From contig CP070771.1 in assembly GCA_020345785.1 (NCBI GenBank), positions 95,321-122,449 on the forward strand: a stretch of DNA of 27,129 nucleotides. Direction: 5' to 3'. Origin of the DNA: Desulfobacterales bacterium (GTDB lineage Bacteria; Desulfobacterota; Desulfobacteria; Desulfobacterales; JAFDCJ01). Shown here in pieces: positions 15,871-23,981 of this stretch (positions are counted from its first letter, which is position 1; each line of letters begins with the position of its first letter). The notes beneath the pieces are model-generated. The model was not told the origin of the DNA. It did not search any database and saw only the letters and a list, made by a program, of their open reading frames with translations. Position numbers and translations under genes: made by a program.

Positions 15871-16758
15871 TCATCCCCCAATCTCATTCCATCGCTCGTC
15901 GACCCACTTTTGCAGAGCCTGAATGCCCTCCTCAGAAAGCCCTTTAAATCGTCCCTGGGCTCTAAGATATGCATCCACGGGCCTTCTTTTTTCCGGTCGG
16001 CAATTAATGGTTAAGGAACCATTTTCTATTTCGTAGAGCACCCAGAACCCCGTTTCGACTGCAAGACGGGCTATGTGAATAGTCTCTTTTTCCGGAAACC
16101 GCCAGCCCGGCGGGCACGGCGCGAGAATATGGAAATATTTAAAACCGGGCTCCATGTCTCTGGCTTTCTCAATCTTTTTAATGAAATCCTCGGGATGCGC
16201 AATCGAAACGGTGGTCACATAAGGAATATCATGGGCCGCCATGATCCGAGGCAAATCCTTTTTCTTTTGCGGTTTGCCGCTCAGGGTCGAGGTGGTCCAG
16301 CTAAAGGCCGGGGTTGAGCCACTGCGCTGAATTCCCGTATTCATGTAGGCTTCGTTATCAAAGCAAAAAAATATGCCGTCATCGTTGCGCTCAGCGGCAC
16401 CCGAAAGACTCGCCATGCCGATATCTCCCGCTGAGCCGTCGCCCGACATGACAAAGACATTAATTTTGCGGTCCGCCGGGATGCGTCCCTTGCGCTTCAA
16501 AACCCGGATAGCGGCGCTGATGCCAGTAAGCCCGGCCGGTGAGGGCGCCATGGCAATATAGAGAGAGGGAATTTCAAGAGAATGCGGATAAACCATGGCC
16601 GGCAGGGCAACACAGGAGGCCGACAGGGTGCAGATGGAATTCCGCCCCAGGACCTTGGTGACCCAGCGCATGATCACGCCTCCGGGGCAGCCCGGACAAA
16701 AGGGATGTCCCGGATGAAACAATTCCTCTTTGGGCAAGCTTTCGGCTAACGTACTCAT
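15871..16758 (-). CDS. 2-oxoacid:ferredoxin oxidoreductase, beta subunit (TPP-binding)
   Basis: 295 residues from the ATG at 16758, which overlaps the alpha stop as TGATG; a GTG one codon earlier is also possible. It carries CPGCPGG near the N terminus, further cysteines in ICTLSASCVALP and in APCPPGWRF (four 4Fe-4S ligands as in pyruvate-type beta subunits), and the TPP pocket GDGSAGDIGM ... NEAYMNTGIQRSGSTP. It decarboxylates a 2-oxoacid on thiamine pyrophosphate and passes electrons to ferredoxin. Pyruvate, 2-oxoisovalerate and related acids cannot be separated from sequence alone; the aminotransferase and Liv genes favour a branched-chain substrate. Confidence 0.93.
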   Translation of the reverse strand: MSTLAESLPKEELFHPGHPFCPGCPGGVIMRWVTKVLGRNSICTLSASCVALPAMVYPHSLEIPSLYIAMAPSPAGLTGISAAIRVLKRKGRIPADRKINVFVMSGDGSAGDIGMASLSGAAERNDDGIFFCFDNEAYMNTGIQRSGSTPAFSWTTSTLSGKPQKKKDLPRIMAAHDIPYVTTVSIAHPEDFIKKIEKARDMEPGFKYFHILAPCPPGWRFPEKETIHIARLAVETGFWVLYEIENGSLTINCRPEKRRPVDAYLRAQGRFKGLSEEGIQALQKWVDERWNEIGG

Positions 16759-17957
16759 CACAAACCCCTAACTTGAGACCAACGAACCGGATTGGAAACG
16801 CTGTTTGAATCTCTGTTTTCATAAAGGTTCAATCCGATTTCTCGGATATCTTCGATTGTCACATCTCTTCCCCCGAGGCCAAGTATGTAGTCGATAATAA
16901 GCGGCCTGGGTTTTCTATCCCCATTCAAAATGCGGGCGAGCTCTGTGTAAATGATCCCTGCCGCCCCAATCGATACATCTCTTTCGAGCACGGCAACGGC
17001 TTTCATATCGCAAAGATATTTTTTGAGGTCTCGATCAGGGAAGGGTCTCACGGCCCGCAGTTTGATCAACCCGATAGGAATACCCGCCGCCTCTCTCAGG
17101 GTTTTGACCACCGCTCTGGCGGTTGAAGTCAAACTCCCCAGTGTCAGAAGCGCAATCTCGGCGTCTTCCATGCCTTCTGCCGCAATCAGTCCGCCATAGT
17201 GTCTGCCGAATGTATCGCCAAAAGTAGCGTCCACCGCCTGGATCACTCTCTGGGCATTATCCATGGCTTCCTGCTGCTGGTAGCGATACTCTGTGTAATA
17301 GGAATCATCCATGACGATCTGGCCCACCGCCATGGGTCTGTCCGGATCGAGAATGACATGCTTCGGTTCGTAGGGCTTTAAAAACTGATCTACTTTCTGC
17401 TGGTCGAGAATTTCGACCGGCTCCATGTAGTGTGATATGATGATCCCTTCAAAACAAATCGCCACGGGCAAAAGAACCTGTTGGTCTTCCGCGATGCGGT
17501 AGGCCTGCACGATCATATCATGGGCTTCTTGCGCGCTTTCCACATAGATTTGAATCCAGCCCGTATCCCGCTGGTCTAATGAATCGGAAAGGTCCGGCCA
17601 GATGGTGTTGGGTGCACCCAGGGCGCGGTTGACAATCGCCATGACAATGGGCAGTCTGAGGCCTGAAGCAACAAAGAGGTTTTCATGCATGTAGACCAGC
17701 CCCTGGGCGGAAGTCGCCGTAAAGGTTCGCGCCCCGGTCGCCTGCGCCGCGATGGCGACTGCCATTGCCGTGTGCTCGGACTCGACCGGCACAAATTCGG
17801 CATCCAGCTCACCCTTCTCGATGAATTCCGCCATTTTTTCCATAATGTGCGTCTGGGGTGTAATTGGATAAACCGGTACCACCTCCGCGCGAGCCAGCCG
17901 CGCGCCATGCGCGGCGGCGTAATTGCCGGTCAACATCTTGCGATTCGCAGCCATCAT
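16758..17957 (-). CDS. 2-oxoacid:ferredoxin oxidoreductase, alpha subunit
   Basis: 399 residues. The start at 17957 (ATGATG) overlaps the upstream stop as ATGA and has GGAGAG directly before it. It has the PorA pattern LTGNYAAAHGARLARAEVVP, VYPITPQTHIMEKMAEF, VESEHTAMAVAIAAQATGAR, TATSAQGLVYMHE, a middle domain with MDDSYYTEYRYQQQEAM, and the C-terminal domain with LIKLRAVRPFP. It forms the core with the beta subunit encoded immediately downstream and needs the gamma subunit at 7506-8069. Confidence 0.94.
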   Translation of the reverse strand: MMAANRKMLTGNYAAAHGARLARAEVVPVYPITPQTHIMEKMAEFIEKGELDAEFVPVESEHTAMAVAIAAQATGARTFTATSAQGLVYMHENLFVASGLRLPIVMAIVNRALGAPNTIWPDLSDSLDQRDTGWIQIYVESAQEAHDMIVQAYRIAEDQQVLLPVAICFEGIIISHYMEPVEILDQQKVDQFLKPYEPKHVILDPDRPMAVGQIVMDDSYYTEYRYQQQEAMDNAQRVIQAVDATFGDTFGRHYGGLIAAEGMEDAEIALLTLGSLTSTARAVVKTLREAAGIPIGLIKLRAVRPFPDRDLKKYLCDMKAVAVLERDVSIGAAGIIYTELARILNGDRKPRPLIIDYILGLGGRDVTIEDIREIGLNLYENRDSNSVSNPVRWSQVRGL

Positions 17958-19720
17958 CTCTCCTCTTCCGTCTTGACGCAGATGGTCCCCACAGGGCACT
18001 CTCTGAAGCAGATGCCGCAGCCCTTGCAATAATCATAATTGATGATATATTGCGCAACCGTCGGATCAAATTCAATGGCGCCGTCGGGACAGAAAAGATA
18101 GCAATTTCCGCACATCCTGCATACCCCGCAGCTGAGGCAGCGTCGGGCCTCCTCGACGGCCGATGTCGTCTCCAGGCCGCAGTCAACCTCACTGAAATCG
18201 CAAATGCGCTCATCAACCGGCATTTTTTCAGAAGTATGACTCGGTAACGCACAGGTGTGCGCCAGGTTTAAATCCTGGAAATCTGCGAGTTCCTGCGCAT
18301 CTGACGCTGGCGCCGCCTCGATTCCGAGATGGACCCGCATGGTCTTGGCGATCTCACCCTGCCCGATGAGCGCTTGCAGATCATCGCCCCTCAGATAGTG
18401 ATCAATGCCAATCGCCGCCCGTTTGGCCGATCCGATGGCGGCCGCAACGGTCCACGGTTGACCGGCAATGTCGCCGCCGGCGAAAACCTTCTCGATGCTC
18501 GTTTGTCCGGTTGCATTGACCTGAACCAAACCGTCGGACACTTGAACATCGTTCGGCAGATAGGAGAGATCCGGTATTTCTCCGGTGGCCAGGATAATTT
18601 GATCCGCTTCAAAAAATTCGGCTTCGCCAGCCAAAGGAGCGACCTGGGGCCGTCCGTCCGGACCCGTCCCTGTAAGTTTCATTTTGGTGCATTCCAGCGA
18701 TATCCCTCCACTTTTTGAGGATCTGACGGATGTCGGGGCCAGAAGATATTGACATTGGAGGCCTTCGTCTTCGGCATCACAGATTTCATCATGATGGGCG
18801 GGCATTTCATTGCGGGTTCTGCGGTAAAGCAGGGCGGGGGCGCACCCCCGACGAATGAGAGTCCGACAAACATCGATGGCGACGTTGCCGCCACCGATAA
18901 CCAGCACCTTTTTCGCTAATTCCGGCGGCTGCCCAAGGTTATTTTGAGCAAGAAAATCAAGTCCCTGGTAAATGTTCTCCTGAGTTAAGATCGGAATATC
19001 CAGTCGGGCTGCGCGGTGGGCCCCTGTGGCCAAAAAAACGGCATCATAGGCAAGCAACTCTTTGAACGGCAAGTCCTTACCGATGCGCCGGCCCTTTCTG
19101 ACCTCGACCCCTAAGGCAAGGATATCATTGATTTCTTTGTCCAGAATCTGTTTGGGGAGTCGGTATCTTGGAATCCCAATCTGCGGCATGCCTCCCAGTT
19201 CGTTGTTGGCCTCATAAACAATCGTTTCATATCCCATCATGATCAAAAAATAGGCACAGGCCAGTCCGGCCGGTCCTGAACCCACAATCGCGACCTTTTT
19301 GTGTTGTTTTTCGCGGATTAGCGGCGGCGTCAGGGGTTGCTGAAAAAAATGGTCGGCTAAATATCTTTCTGCTGAGTGAATAGCAGTCGCCCCGTCCAAT
19401 TCTTGTCGATTACAGGATAATTCACATGGATGATAGCAAACCCGCCCGCAAAGACCGGGAAACGGATTCTCAAGCGTCAGCGCTTCCCATGCGTCATCGA
19501 ATTGCTCAGCACCCGTTTTAGCGATAAATTTCTGAATCCAGTTCCCTGCAGGGCAGGCATGCTGGCAGGGAGGGACTTTGACCCGGAAAAGCGGTTTGGT
19601 ATAGCGCCACAATCCGGTGGAACGGCCCGGTGGCAGACCGATGGCGGTGGCACCGATGGGCAACTCATAGTATGTATACAATTGCTGGATATCCGGGCCT
19701 AAAGCTTTTGGCTGGGTCAT
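17954..19720 (-). CDS. GltD-like FAD/NAD(P) oxidoreductase fused to 2x[4Fe-4S] ferredoxin
   Basis: 588 residues from the ATG at 19720, which has GAGGGG seven bases upstream. Domains in order: an N-terminal Fe-S domain (about 45-125, CQHACPAG, CGRVCYHPCELSC); an FAD fold with VAIVGSGPAGLACA (143-156) and a GGMP motif; an NAD(P) fold with VLVIGGGNVAIDVCRTL (272-288); FAGGDIAGQPWTVAAAIGSA; and a C-terminal two-cluster ferredoxin (about 527-588; CLSCGVCRMCGNCYLFCP, CKGCGICFRECP). The ferredoxin tail stands in for the delta subunit of the oxidoreductase, while the flavin part could move electrons between ferredoxin and NADP(H). It is the first gene of the array, overlapping the alpha start by 4 bp. 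The 30-bp GntR-type operator lies 38 bp upstream. Confidence 0.92.
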   Translation of the reverse strand: MTQPKALGPDIQQLYTYYELPIGATAIGLPPGRSTGLWRYTKPLFRVKVPPCQHACPAGNWIQKFIAKTGAEQFDDAWEALTLENPFPGLCGRVCYHPCELSCNRQELDGATAIHSAERYLADHFFQQPLTPPLIREKQHKKVAIVGSGPAGLACAYFLIMMGYETIVYEANNELGGMPQIGIPRYRLPKQILDKEINDILALGVEVRKGRRIGKDLPFKELLAYDAVFLATGAHRAARLDIPILTQENIYQGLDFLAQNNLGQPPELAKKVLVIGGGNVAIDVCRTLIRRGCAPALLYRRTRNEMPAHHDEICDAEDEGLQCQYLLAPTSVRSSKSGGISLECTKMKLTGTGPDGRPQVAPLAGEAEFFEADQIILATGEIPDLSYLPNDVQVSDGLVQVNATGQTSIEKVFAGGDIAGQPWTVAAAIGSAKRAAIGIDHYLRGDDLQALIGQGEIAKTMRVHLGIEAAPASDAQELADFQDLNLAHTCALPSHTSEKMPVDERICDFSEVDCGLETTSAVEEARRCLSCGVCRMCGNCYLFCPDGAIEFDPTVAQYIINYDYCKGCGICFRECPVGTICVKTEEER

Positions 19721-19757
19721 AATACCCCTCGAGTTTGCGATTGGATGCTTTGGTACA

Positions 19758-19787
19758 TTGGTATTACCATAATTCCGATCTGTCAAG
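19758..19787 (-). promoter_or_regulatory. GntR operator/promoter of the oxidoreductase array
   Basis: The plus strand reads TTGGTATTACCAT (19758-19770) and continues to CTGTCAAG (19787). On the minus strand: TTGACA (19786-19781), then the palindrome. It matches the block before the GntR gene (2213-2242) at 26 of 30 positions, including the TTGACAGAT end. An extra TGGTA half-site lies at 19751-19755. The shared block implies one regulator acts at both promoters. Confidence 0.7.
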
Positions 19788-20147
19788 AAGAAAATTTTCA
19801 GCAACATCTGCTTTGGAACATTTAAAGGAAAGTGGACACAATCAGGCAGAAAATTAGAGATGGTCAAAGATCAAGCTCAGCTCAAAAATAGGGGCCAAAC
19901 CGAAAACCGATCAAAACGCTGCTGAAGCTGAAGCAGGGGGAATCTTGGATGTCCCCATTATCCGGTATTAGACTCTGGTTGCGCTGCTAAATAATAAGGG
20001 CCGTTCGGGGCAGCCCCATGCCCCCCCATCAAGGGTCGGTTGGGTGGTTCAAGCTGATGATCCTTGATTATGAAAGGAGGCTAAATACCATCAAGGCTTA
20101 CATTTACCCGAAACACCACGTTGAAGAGGCCAGCGAGAGGTCAGTGA
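19788..20147. other. Intergenic stretch, no recognised gene
   Basis: 360 bp upstream of the array promoter and before the second repeat copy. A short plus-strand reading from 20062 (begins MILDYERRLNTIKAYIYPK, about 32 codons) follows no proper ribosome site and runs into the repeat; it may be debris. GGGGCAGCCCC (20009-20019) is a small palindrome. Nothing else stands out. Confidence 0.4.
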
Positions 20148-20234
20148 GGGTCTGACCCAATGCTGTCAACTTAACCTCATTTTGCTGTGGGAGTGGCTTC
20201 CAGCCACGAAGTTAACGGCATTGGGCCCGACCCC
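20148..20234. repeat. MITE-like palindromic repeat, short copy
   Basis: GGGTCTGACCCAATGCTG and TCAACTTAA on the left (20148-20174), one REP-like hairpin (TGTGGGAGTGGCTTCCAGCC, 20186-20205), and GTTAACGGCATTGGGCCCGA with CCCC on the right (20211-20234). It is a copy of the element at 12-163 in the same orientation, lacking the second inner hairpin and its spacer. The left edge overlaps the end of a short reading and the right edge abuts the truncated permease gene. Confidence 0.75.
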
Positions 20235-20237
20235 AGA

Positions 20238-21112
20238 GATTTCACACCCACCCCGATAAAAGGCACGGCAGTTTTATCATGCTGGCGCTCCCGCCAAAAA
20301 CAGATCTTCTCAGCTTGCCGCTGCAGGCGGGCAACCGGCTAAGCGATGAAAATGCCGACGATGTGGTGCTCAACCAGATTTCCCGCTCGTTGTTGCCCGG
20401 TGTTGGCATCGGCGATTGTATCTCGCTTTCCATCGGAAATACACCCCACAAGTGGCGGATTGTTGGTTTTGTCGAAGATGTTGCATCACCGGCGACGGCC
20501 TTTTTCCCGTTGAACACTTTTAAAAAAGTCACGCATACGGGCAGCCTGGCCAACATGATTCGCATTTCTTTTCAAAATCGTGGCTTCAAAAACGCCCGGA
20601 TGAAAACAATCGAAATCGAAAATCTCCTTTCGCGAGAAAGGATTTCTGTCAACCAGAGCATCCCTGTTTCTTTGCTGGACAATGCCATGGCCAAACATAT
20701 GGGTGTTTTGGTGAACTCCCTGCTGGCCATATCCATTTTGATGGGACGGGTCGGCGCCCTCGGTTTGATGTCGGCGATGAGTATGAATGTTAGCGAGCGA
20801 ACGCGGGTAACAGGCGTGTTGCGAGCTATCGGTGCCACGCCGAAAAAAATCCGCCGCCTTATGATAAACGAAGGGCTGCTCAGTGGTATCATCAGTATTC
20901 TCACCGCTTTTGGCCTGTCCTTGCTTCTATCGTTTTATATGGGGCAGTTGATCGGGATCATGGCCTTGCGCGCGCCTTTGCCCCTGTCTGTTTCGTCTGT
21001 TGCGATGATGATTTGGGTGCTAATAAGAGTGGCCGGTTCGATTGCAGCCACCATGCACCCGGCTGGGCGCGCTGAAAAAATAACCACAAGACAAGCTTTG
21101 AGTTATGAATAG
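20238..21112 (+). pseudogene. 5'-truncated FtsX/MacB-type ABC permease remnant
   Basis: From the ATG at 20279 the frame encodes 277 residues equal to the C-terminal part of an FtsX-family permease. It has the end of a periplasmic MacB-like domain (LPLQAGNRLSD, WRIVGFVEDVASPATAFFPL), then three membrane segments with MSMNVSERTRVTGVLRAIGA between the first two, and a final REKITTRQAL-like tail (AEKITTRQALSYE). The first membrane segment and most of the periplasmic domain are missing. Upstream, another frame reads TPTPIKGTAVLS, which suits the same family, so a frameshift near 20277 is likely. Homology-like sequence begins only a few bases after the repeat ends, so the repeat marks the truncation point. 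Not expected to be functional. Confidence 0.7.
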
Positions 21113-21553
21113 TCTTGTTGATTTTTGGGTGCCTTACCGCAAATAACTTATGCCGTAATGAACGAAGGTTATAAAAACCCGATATGGTGGAGGGTAATTA
21201 TCGTCAGGCCGCAATTTGAAAGGAATCCGCCCCGTTCGCGACCGTCAATAAGATCGAGTCTGTCTGCCCAAAAGCCTGCCGGATAATCGGTCTGTCTCTG
21301 GGTTCCCGTTTCGATCTCAGCTGAGTATATGCGTAGTTTTCTGTTAAAAACTTGAAATTGAACCAATGGAATGGTATCGGCGTTCGTATAGCAATTTCCG
21401 GTTATGTGTGACCTGTCATATCTGATAGCTATATCCAGTTGTATCTGGTTTTCTGGCAAGACATTGCATTTTGGCACAGATAACATTACGAGGGTGATGA
21501 TATCCGGACCTTTAAAATCACGTGTTTCGTTCTAAGAAAATGATCGGTGAAAA
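21113..21553. other. Intergenic stretch between gene remnants
   Basis: About 440 bp. A 105-codon minus-strand reading (21169-21486) is open but matches no family I know and lacks a convincing ribosome site. I see no promoter, RNA gene or repeat. The flanking genes are both remnants, so this is probably decaying DNA. Confidence 0.35.
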
Positions 21554-21766
21554 ATGTTTGGGGAGCTTGAAAAAATAAACACACGCCCTAAGCCGTTTGA
21601 GTTCTATTCGGCAAGTGAACTGTGGACGGAGGAACATACATCAAAGCAAATGCTCTCTTTCCACCTGAACGGGGAAATCGATGTTTCGTCCCGTAATGCT
21701 GCATTCATCGACCGCTCCGTCGAGTGGATAGCCACCCCAACAGCTCTAGTCTTTGTGTTCGTCTAA
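21554..21766 (+). pseudogene. Truncated class I SAM methyltransferase remnant
   Basis: 70 residues. The first 60 (MFGELEKINTRPKPFEFYSA, then SELWTEEHTSKQMLSFHLNG, then IDVSSRNAAFIDRSVEWI) resemble the N-terminal lead-in of a family of class I SAM-dependent methyltransferases. In those proteins this segment is followed by the SAM-binding GxGxG region. Here the sequence departs right after SVEWI and stops ten codons later, before any SAM motif. The family assignment is from memory of the lead-in pattern. Confidence 0.5.
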
Positions 21767-21909
21767 CACATTGCCGATCTACTCTTACCAGACGGCTTAA
21801 ATGTGAAAAACCAGTCGGGTGAAAGCGGAGGATGATACGTCTTCTTTCATCAGATTTTGACTACCGTTGCAAAAGCCTGAGGGATTGAGAATCAGGGCGC
21901 CACCGAAAG

Positions 21910-23841
21910 CTATAAAATAGGCAGATCATTCTCTTTTAATTCCTGTGCCAGCTGGGAAAGTCCGATCCTTTCGAGGGTTTCCGCCTTCTGCAGACCTGTC
22001 TCAGAGTCCCAGCCCCGCAGTTCATAGAATTCTTTGCGCATTGCCTCGAATACTCTGCGATCCAGGGTTCCGCCTTTGCGGCTGATCATTTCATCAGCCG
22101 GACCGGGTATGATTACTTCCGGGTTCATAAAGACCGATTGGACCGGGTCTGTAAAATTGAATTCTCCCGGGTGATCATCTTTTTTAGGACGCCGGCCTTC
22201 GCGCAAAAGAATCCCCCTCTGAAGGTTGAATATTCGCTCACCATATCTGCTGAGACTGGCGTCATCGGCTTCGATGCCGGTTACCGCGGTGAACAGGCGA
22301 CTTTCCAATTCCGGGTCTCCGACGCGGTCCGGTGTGTTCCACGAAACCATCAGCGGCCAGGCGGAATCGCACAGCAGCAGGCTGTCCTTGACAACCGTTC
22401 GATCCATTATTTTGATCGCGGCCTGGGCCTTGCCGGCATGGGTTGTCAAATCCCAGGCCTGATCGTTTCCCCAAAATCTGCTGGCGGCGGCCCGAAATAC
22501 CTCAGAGGTGACCGGTGAAGATTTGGGGTCCGCTCTGTTCATGACCCAAAGTCCGATCAAGCGGCTTACTTCATGGAGCATGGCAATCGGCTGTCTGGGT
22601 TCGAACGCATACAACAACCCGTTCGTAATATATTCTCGGGCCGAGTAAGTCGCACCGTCACCGACACCGGACACCTCATTGGAAAAATGAGCCCGGGCCT
22701 CCTCACCGAGCTTTTCTCCGGTTCTCAAGAGACCCTCGGCCAATAGATCGCCGAATCCTTCTCGACGGGCGATCATATTGGCAAGGTTTTCAAAAAACTC
22801 GAGCGTTCCCAGCTTTGAAATATCGAGGCCGGTATCCGTATCGCTCAGATATCCCGCCTTATAGCAGGTGTCCAGCCACTGGATAATATTGGTCATTTCC
22901 ATTGTGCAGATCGACAGATCGTTGCATATCCCGGTCGCAGCCACGGCCGTTTCCGCAGACTCCCCGGCCCTTCCCATTACCCATGGAAAGTAGACGAACA
23001 TGGCTTGGCATTTTCGGACAAATTCCCGGCCGGATGCGGTGCGCAGCGTATTTCGCATAATGCAGTCAAGACCGCATTGATAACAGGAGGCCTTGCCGGT
23101 ACGACGGACCTGCTCCGGCGGAAACGGAAGAAACAGAGGGTCGCGTTGGTTTAAATGAATCACCCGTCTGTTGAGCTCTTTCAATCGTCCGGGATCAGCC
23201 ACCGCTGGCCATCCGGTGCCCATAACCGCAAGCGCCTTGAGGTTTTTCGATCCCATCACCGCTCCGAATCCACCAGTGGCGCTGCCTTCGTTGTCCGTCA
23301 TCAAGTTGGCGCTGCGGCACATGTTTTCACCGGCCACGCCCGTCGTTACGAATCGGACGCCTTTTCCATGGGTTCGTTTCAGGATATCCCCGGCAGCATA
23401 GACACCTTTGCCCCAAATATTGGAGGCATTTAGAATTTCAACTTTCCCATCATCAATCCACAGATACACCGGTTTTGGAGATCGTCCCGAGATGACAATG
23501 CCGTCGTACCCGGCTCTTTTGAGCCCGGGGCCGAAAAATCCGCCCAAGTTCCCGTAGCAGAACCCCTCCTGCAACAGCATTGGCGACTTTCCAGCAACAA
23601 CGAATCGCGAAGCTCCCTGAGCCCCGGTCGCCCCCAACGGCCCGCTCATGAGAATCAGGCGGTTTGCGGGATCGAATGCAGCCACATCAGGTTCGACCTC
23701 ATCCCAATAGATTTTAGTAGCAATTCCGCGGCCGCCGAGAAAACGGTCCGCATAGTTCATGGTATCCAGTTCGGATATTTCTGAATCTGTTAAATCGACT
23801 TTCAATATCCTACCGCACCATCCGAAAATATTGGCTGTCAT
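21910..23841 (-). CDS. Aldehyde:ferredoxin oxidoreductase-family tungstoenzyme
   Basis: 643 residues. The N-terminal domain (GWCGRILKVDLTDSEI, FLGGRGIATKIYWDEV, FDPANRLILMSGPLGATGAQ) matches AOR domain 1, which binds the tungsto-bispterin. The 4Fe-4S ligands are Cys253-x2-Cys256-x3-Cys260 (CYQCGLDC) and Cys491 (LLLCDSAW). The central EFVRKCQAMFVYF and the TYSAREYITNGLLYAFEPRQ segment depart from the typical aldehyde-oxidising members, and the former recalls the BamB-like branch linked to aryl/acyl-CoA reduction, so aldehyde oxidation should not be assumed. It is a single gene with AGGAG before the ATG. No molybdopterin, ferredoxin or aldehyde dehydrogenase genes adjoin. It lies outside the repeat-bracketed region. 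Confidence 0.9.
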   Translation of the reverse strand: MTANIFGWCGRILKVDLTDSEISELDTMNYADRFLGGRGIATKIYWDEVEPDVAAFDPANRLILMSGPLGATGAQGASRFVVAGKSPMLLQEGFCYGNLGGFFGPGLKRAGYDGIVISGRSPKPVYLWIDDGKVEILNASNIWGKGVYAAGDILKRTHGKGVRFVTTGVAGENMCRSANLMTDNEGSATGGFGAVMGSKNLKALAVMGTGWPAVADPGRLKELNRRVIHLNQRDPLFLPFPPEQVRRTGKASCYQCGLDCIMRNTLRTASGREFVRKCQAMFVYFPWVMGRAGESAETAVAATGICNDLSICTMEMTNIIQWLDTCYKAGYLSDTDTGLDISKLGTLEFFENLANMIARREGFGDLLAEGLLRTGEKLGEEARAHFSNEVSGVGDGATYSAREYITNGLLYAFEPRQPIAMLHEVSRLIGLWVMNRADPKSSPVTSEVFRAAASRFWGNDQAWDLTTHAGKAQAAIKIMDRTVVKDSLLLCDSAWPLMVSWNTPDRVGDPELESRLFTAVTGIEADDASLSRYGERIFNLQRGILLREGRRPKKDDHPGEFNFTDPVQSVFMNPEVIIPGPADEMISRKGGTLDRRVFEAMRKEFYELRGWDSETGLQKAETLERIGLSQLAQELKENDLPIL

Positions 23842-23864
23842 ATTCTTCTCCTAAATGCATTGGC

Positions 23865-23981
23865 CTCCATTCATATGCCAGCGGCATGATGTAAGTTTGG
23901 ACTACCAAAAAATACGCCCGCTGTATCGGTAAAACCTTTTCAATTCTCATCCCGCTGGAGCGGGATGGCTTATGAATGGAG
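23865..23981 (-). repeat. Nested inverted repeats in the AOR leader
   Basis: Outer arms CTCCATTCATA (23865-23875) and TATGAATGGAG (23971-23981) form an 11-bp inverted repeat. Inside are ATGCC-AGC-GGCAT (23875-23887) and ATCCCGCT-GG-AGCGGGAT (23949-23966). All lie in the presumed 5' leader of the AOR gene on the minus strand, ending 23 bp before its ATG. This may be a structured leader or a small repeat element; the sequence alone does not decide. Confidence 0.45.

Noticed and set aside
21169..21486. 105-codon minus-strand reading
   Set aside because: Open but with no known family pattern, no good ribosome site, and set between two gene remnants.
23897..23912. TTTGGACTACCAAAAA as a third GntR operator before the AOR gene
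   Set aside because: The half-sites are one base closer than in the two good copies and the flanking TTGACAGAT element is absent, so it is not counted as the same motif.
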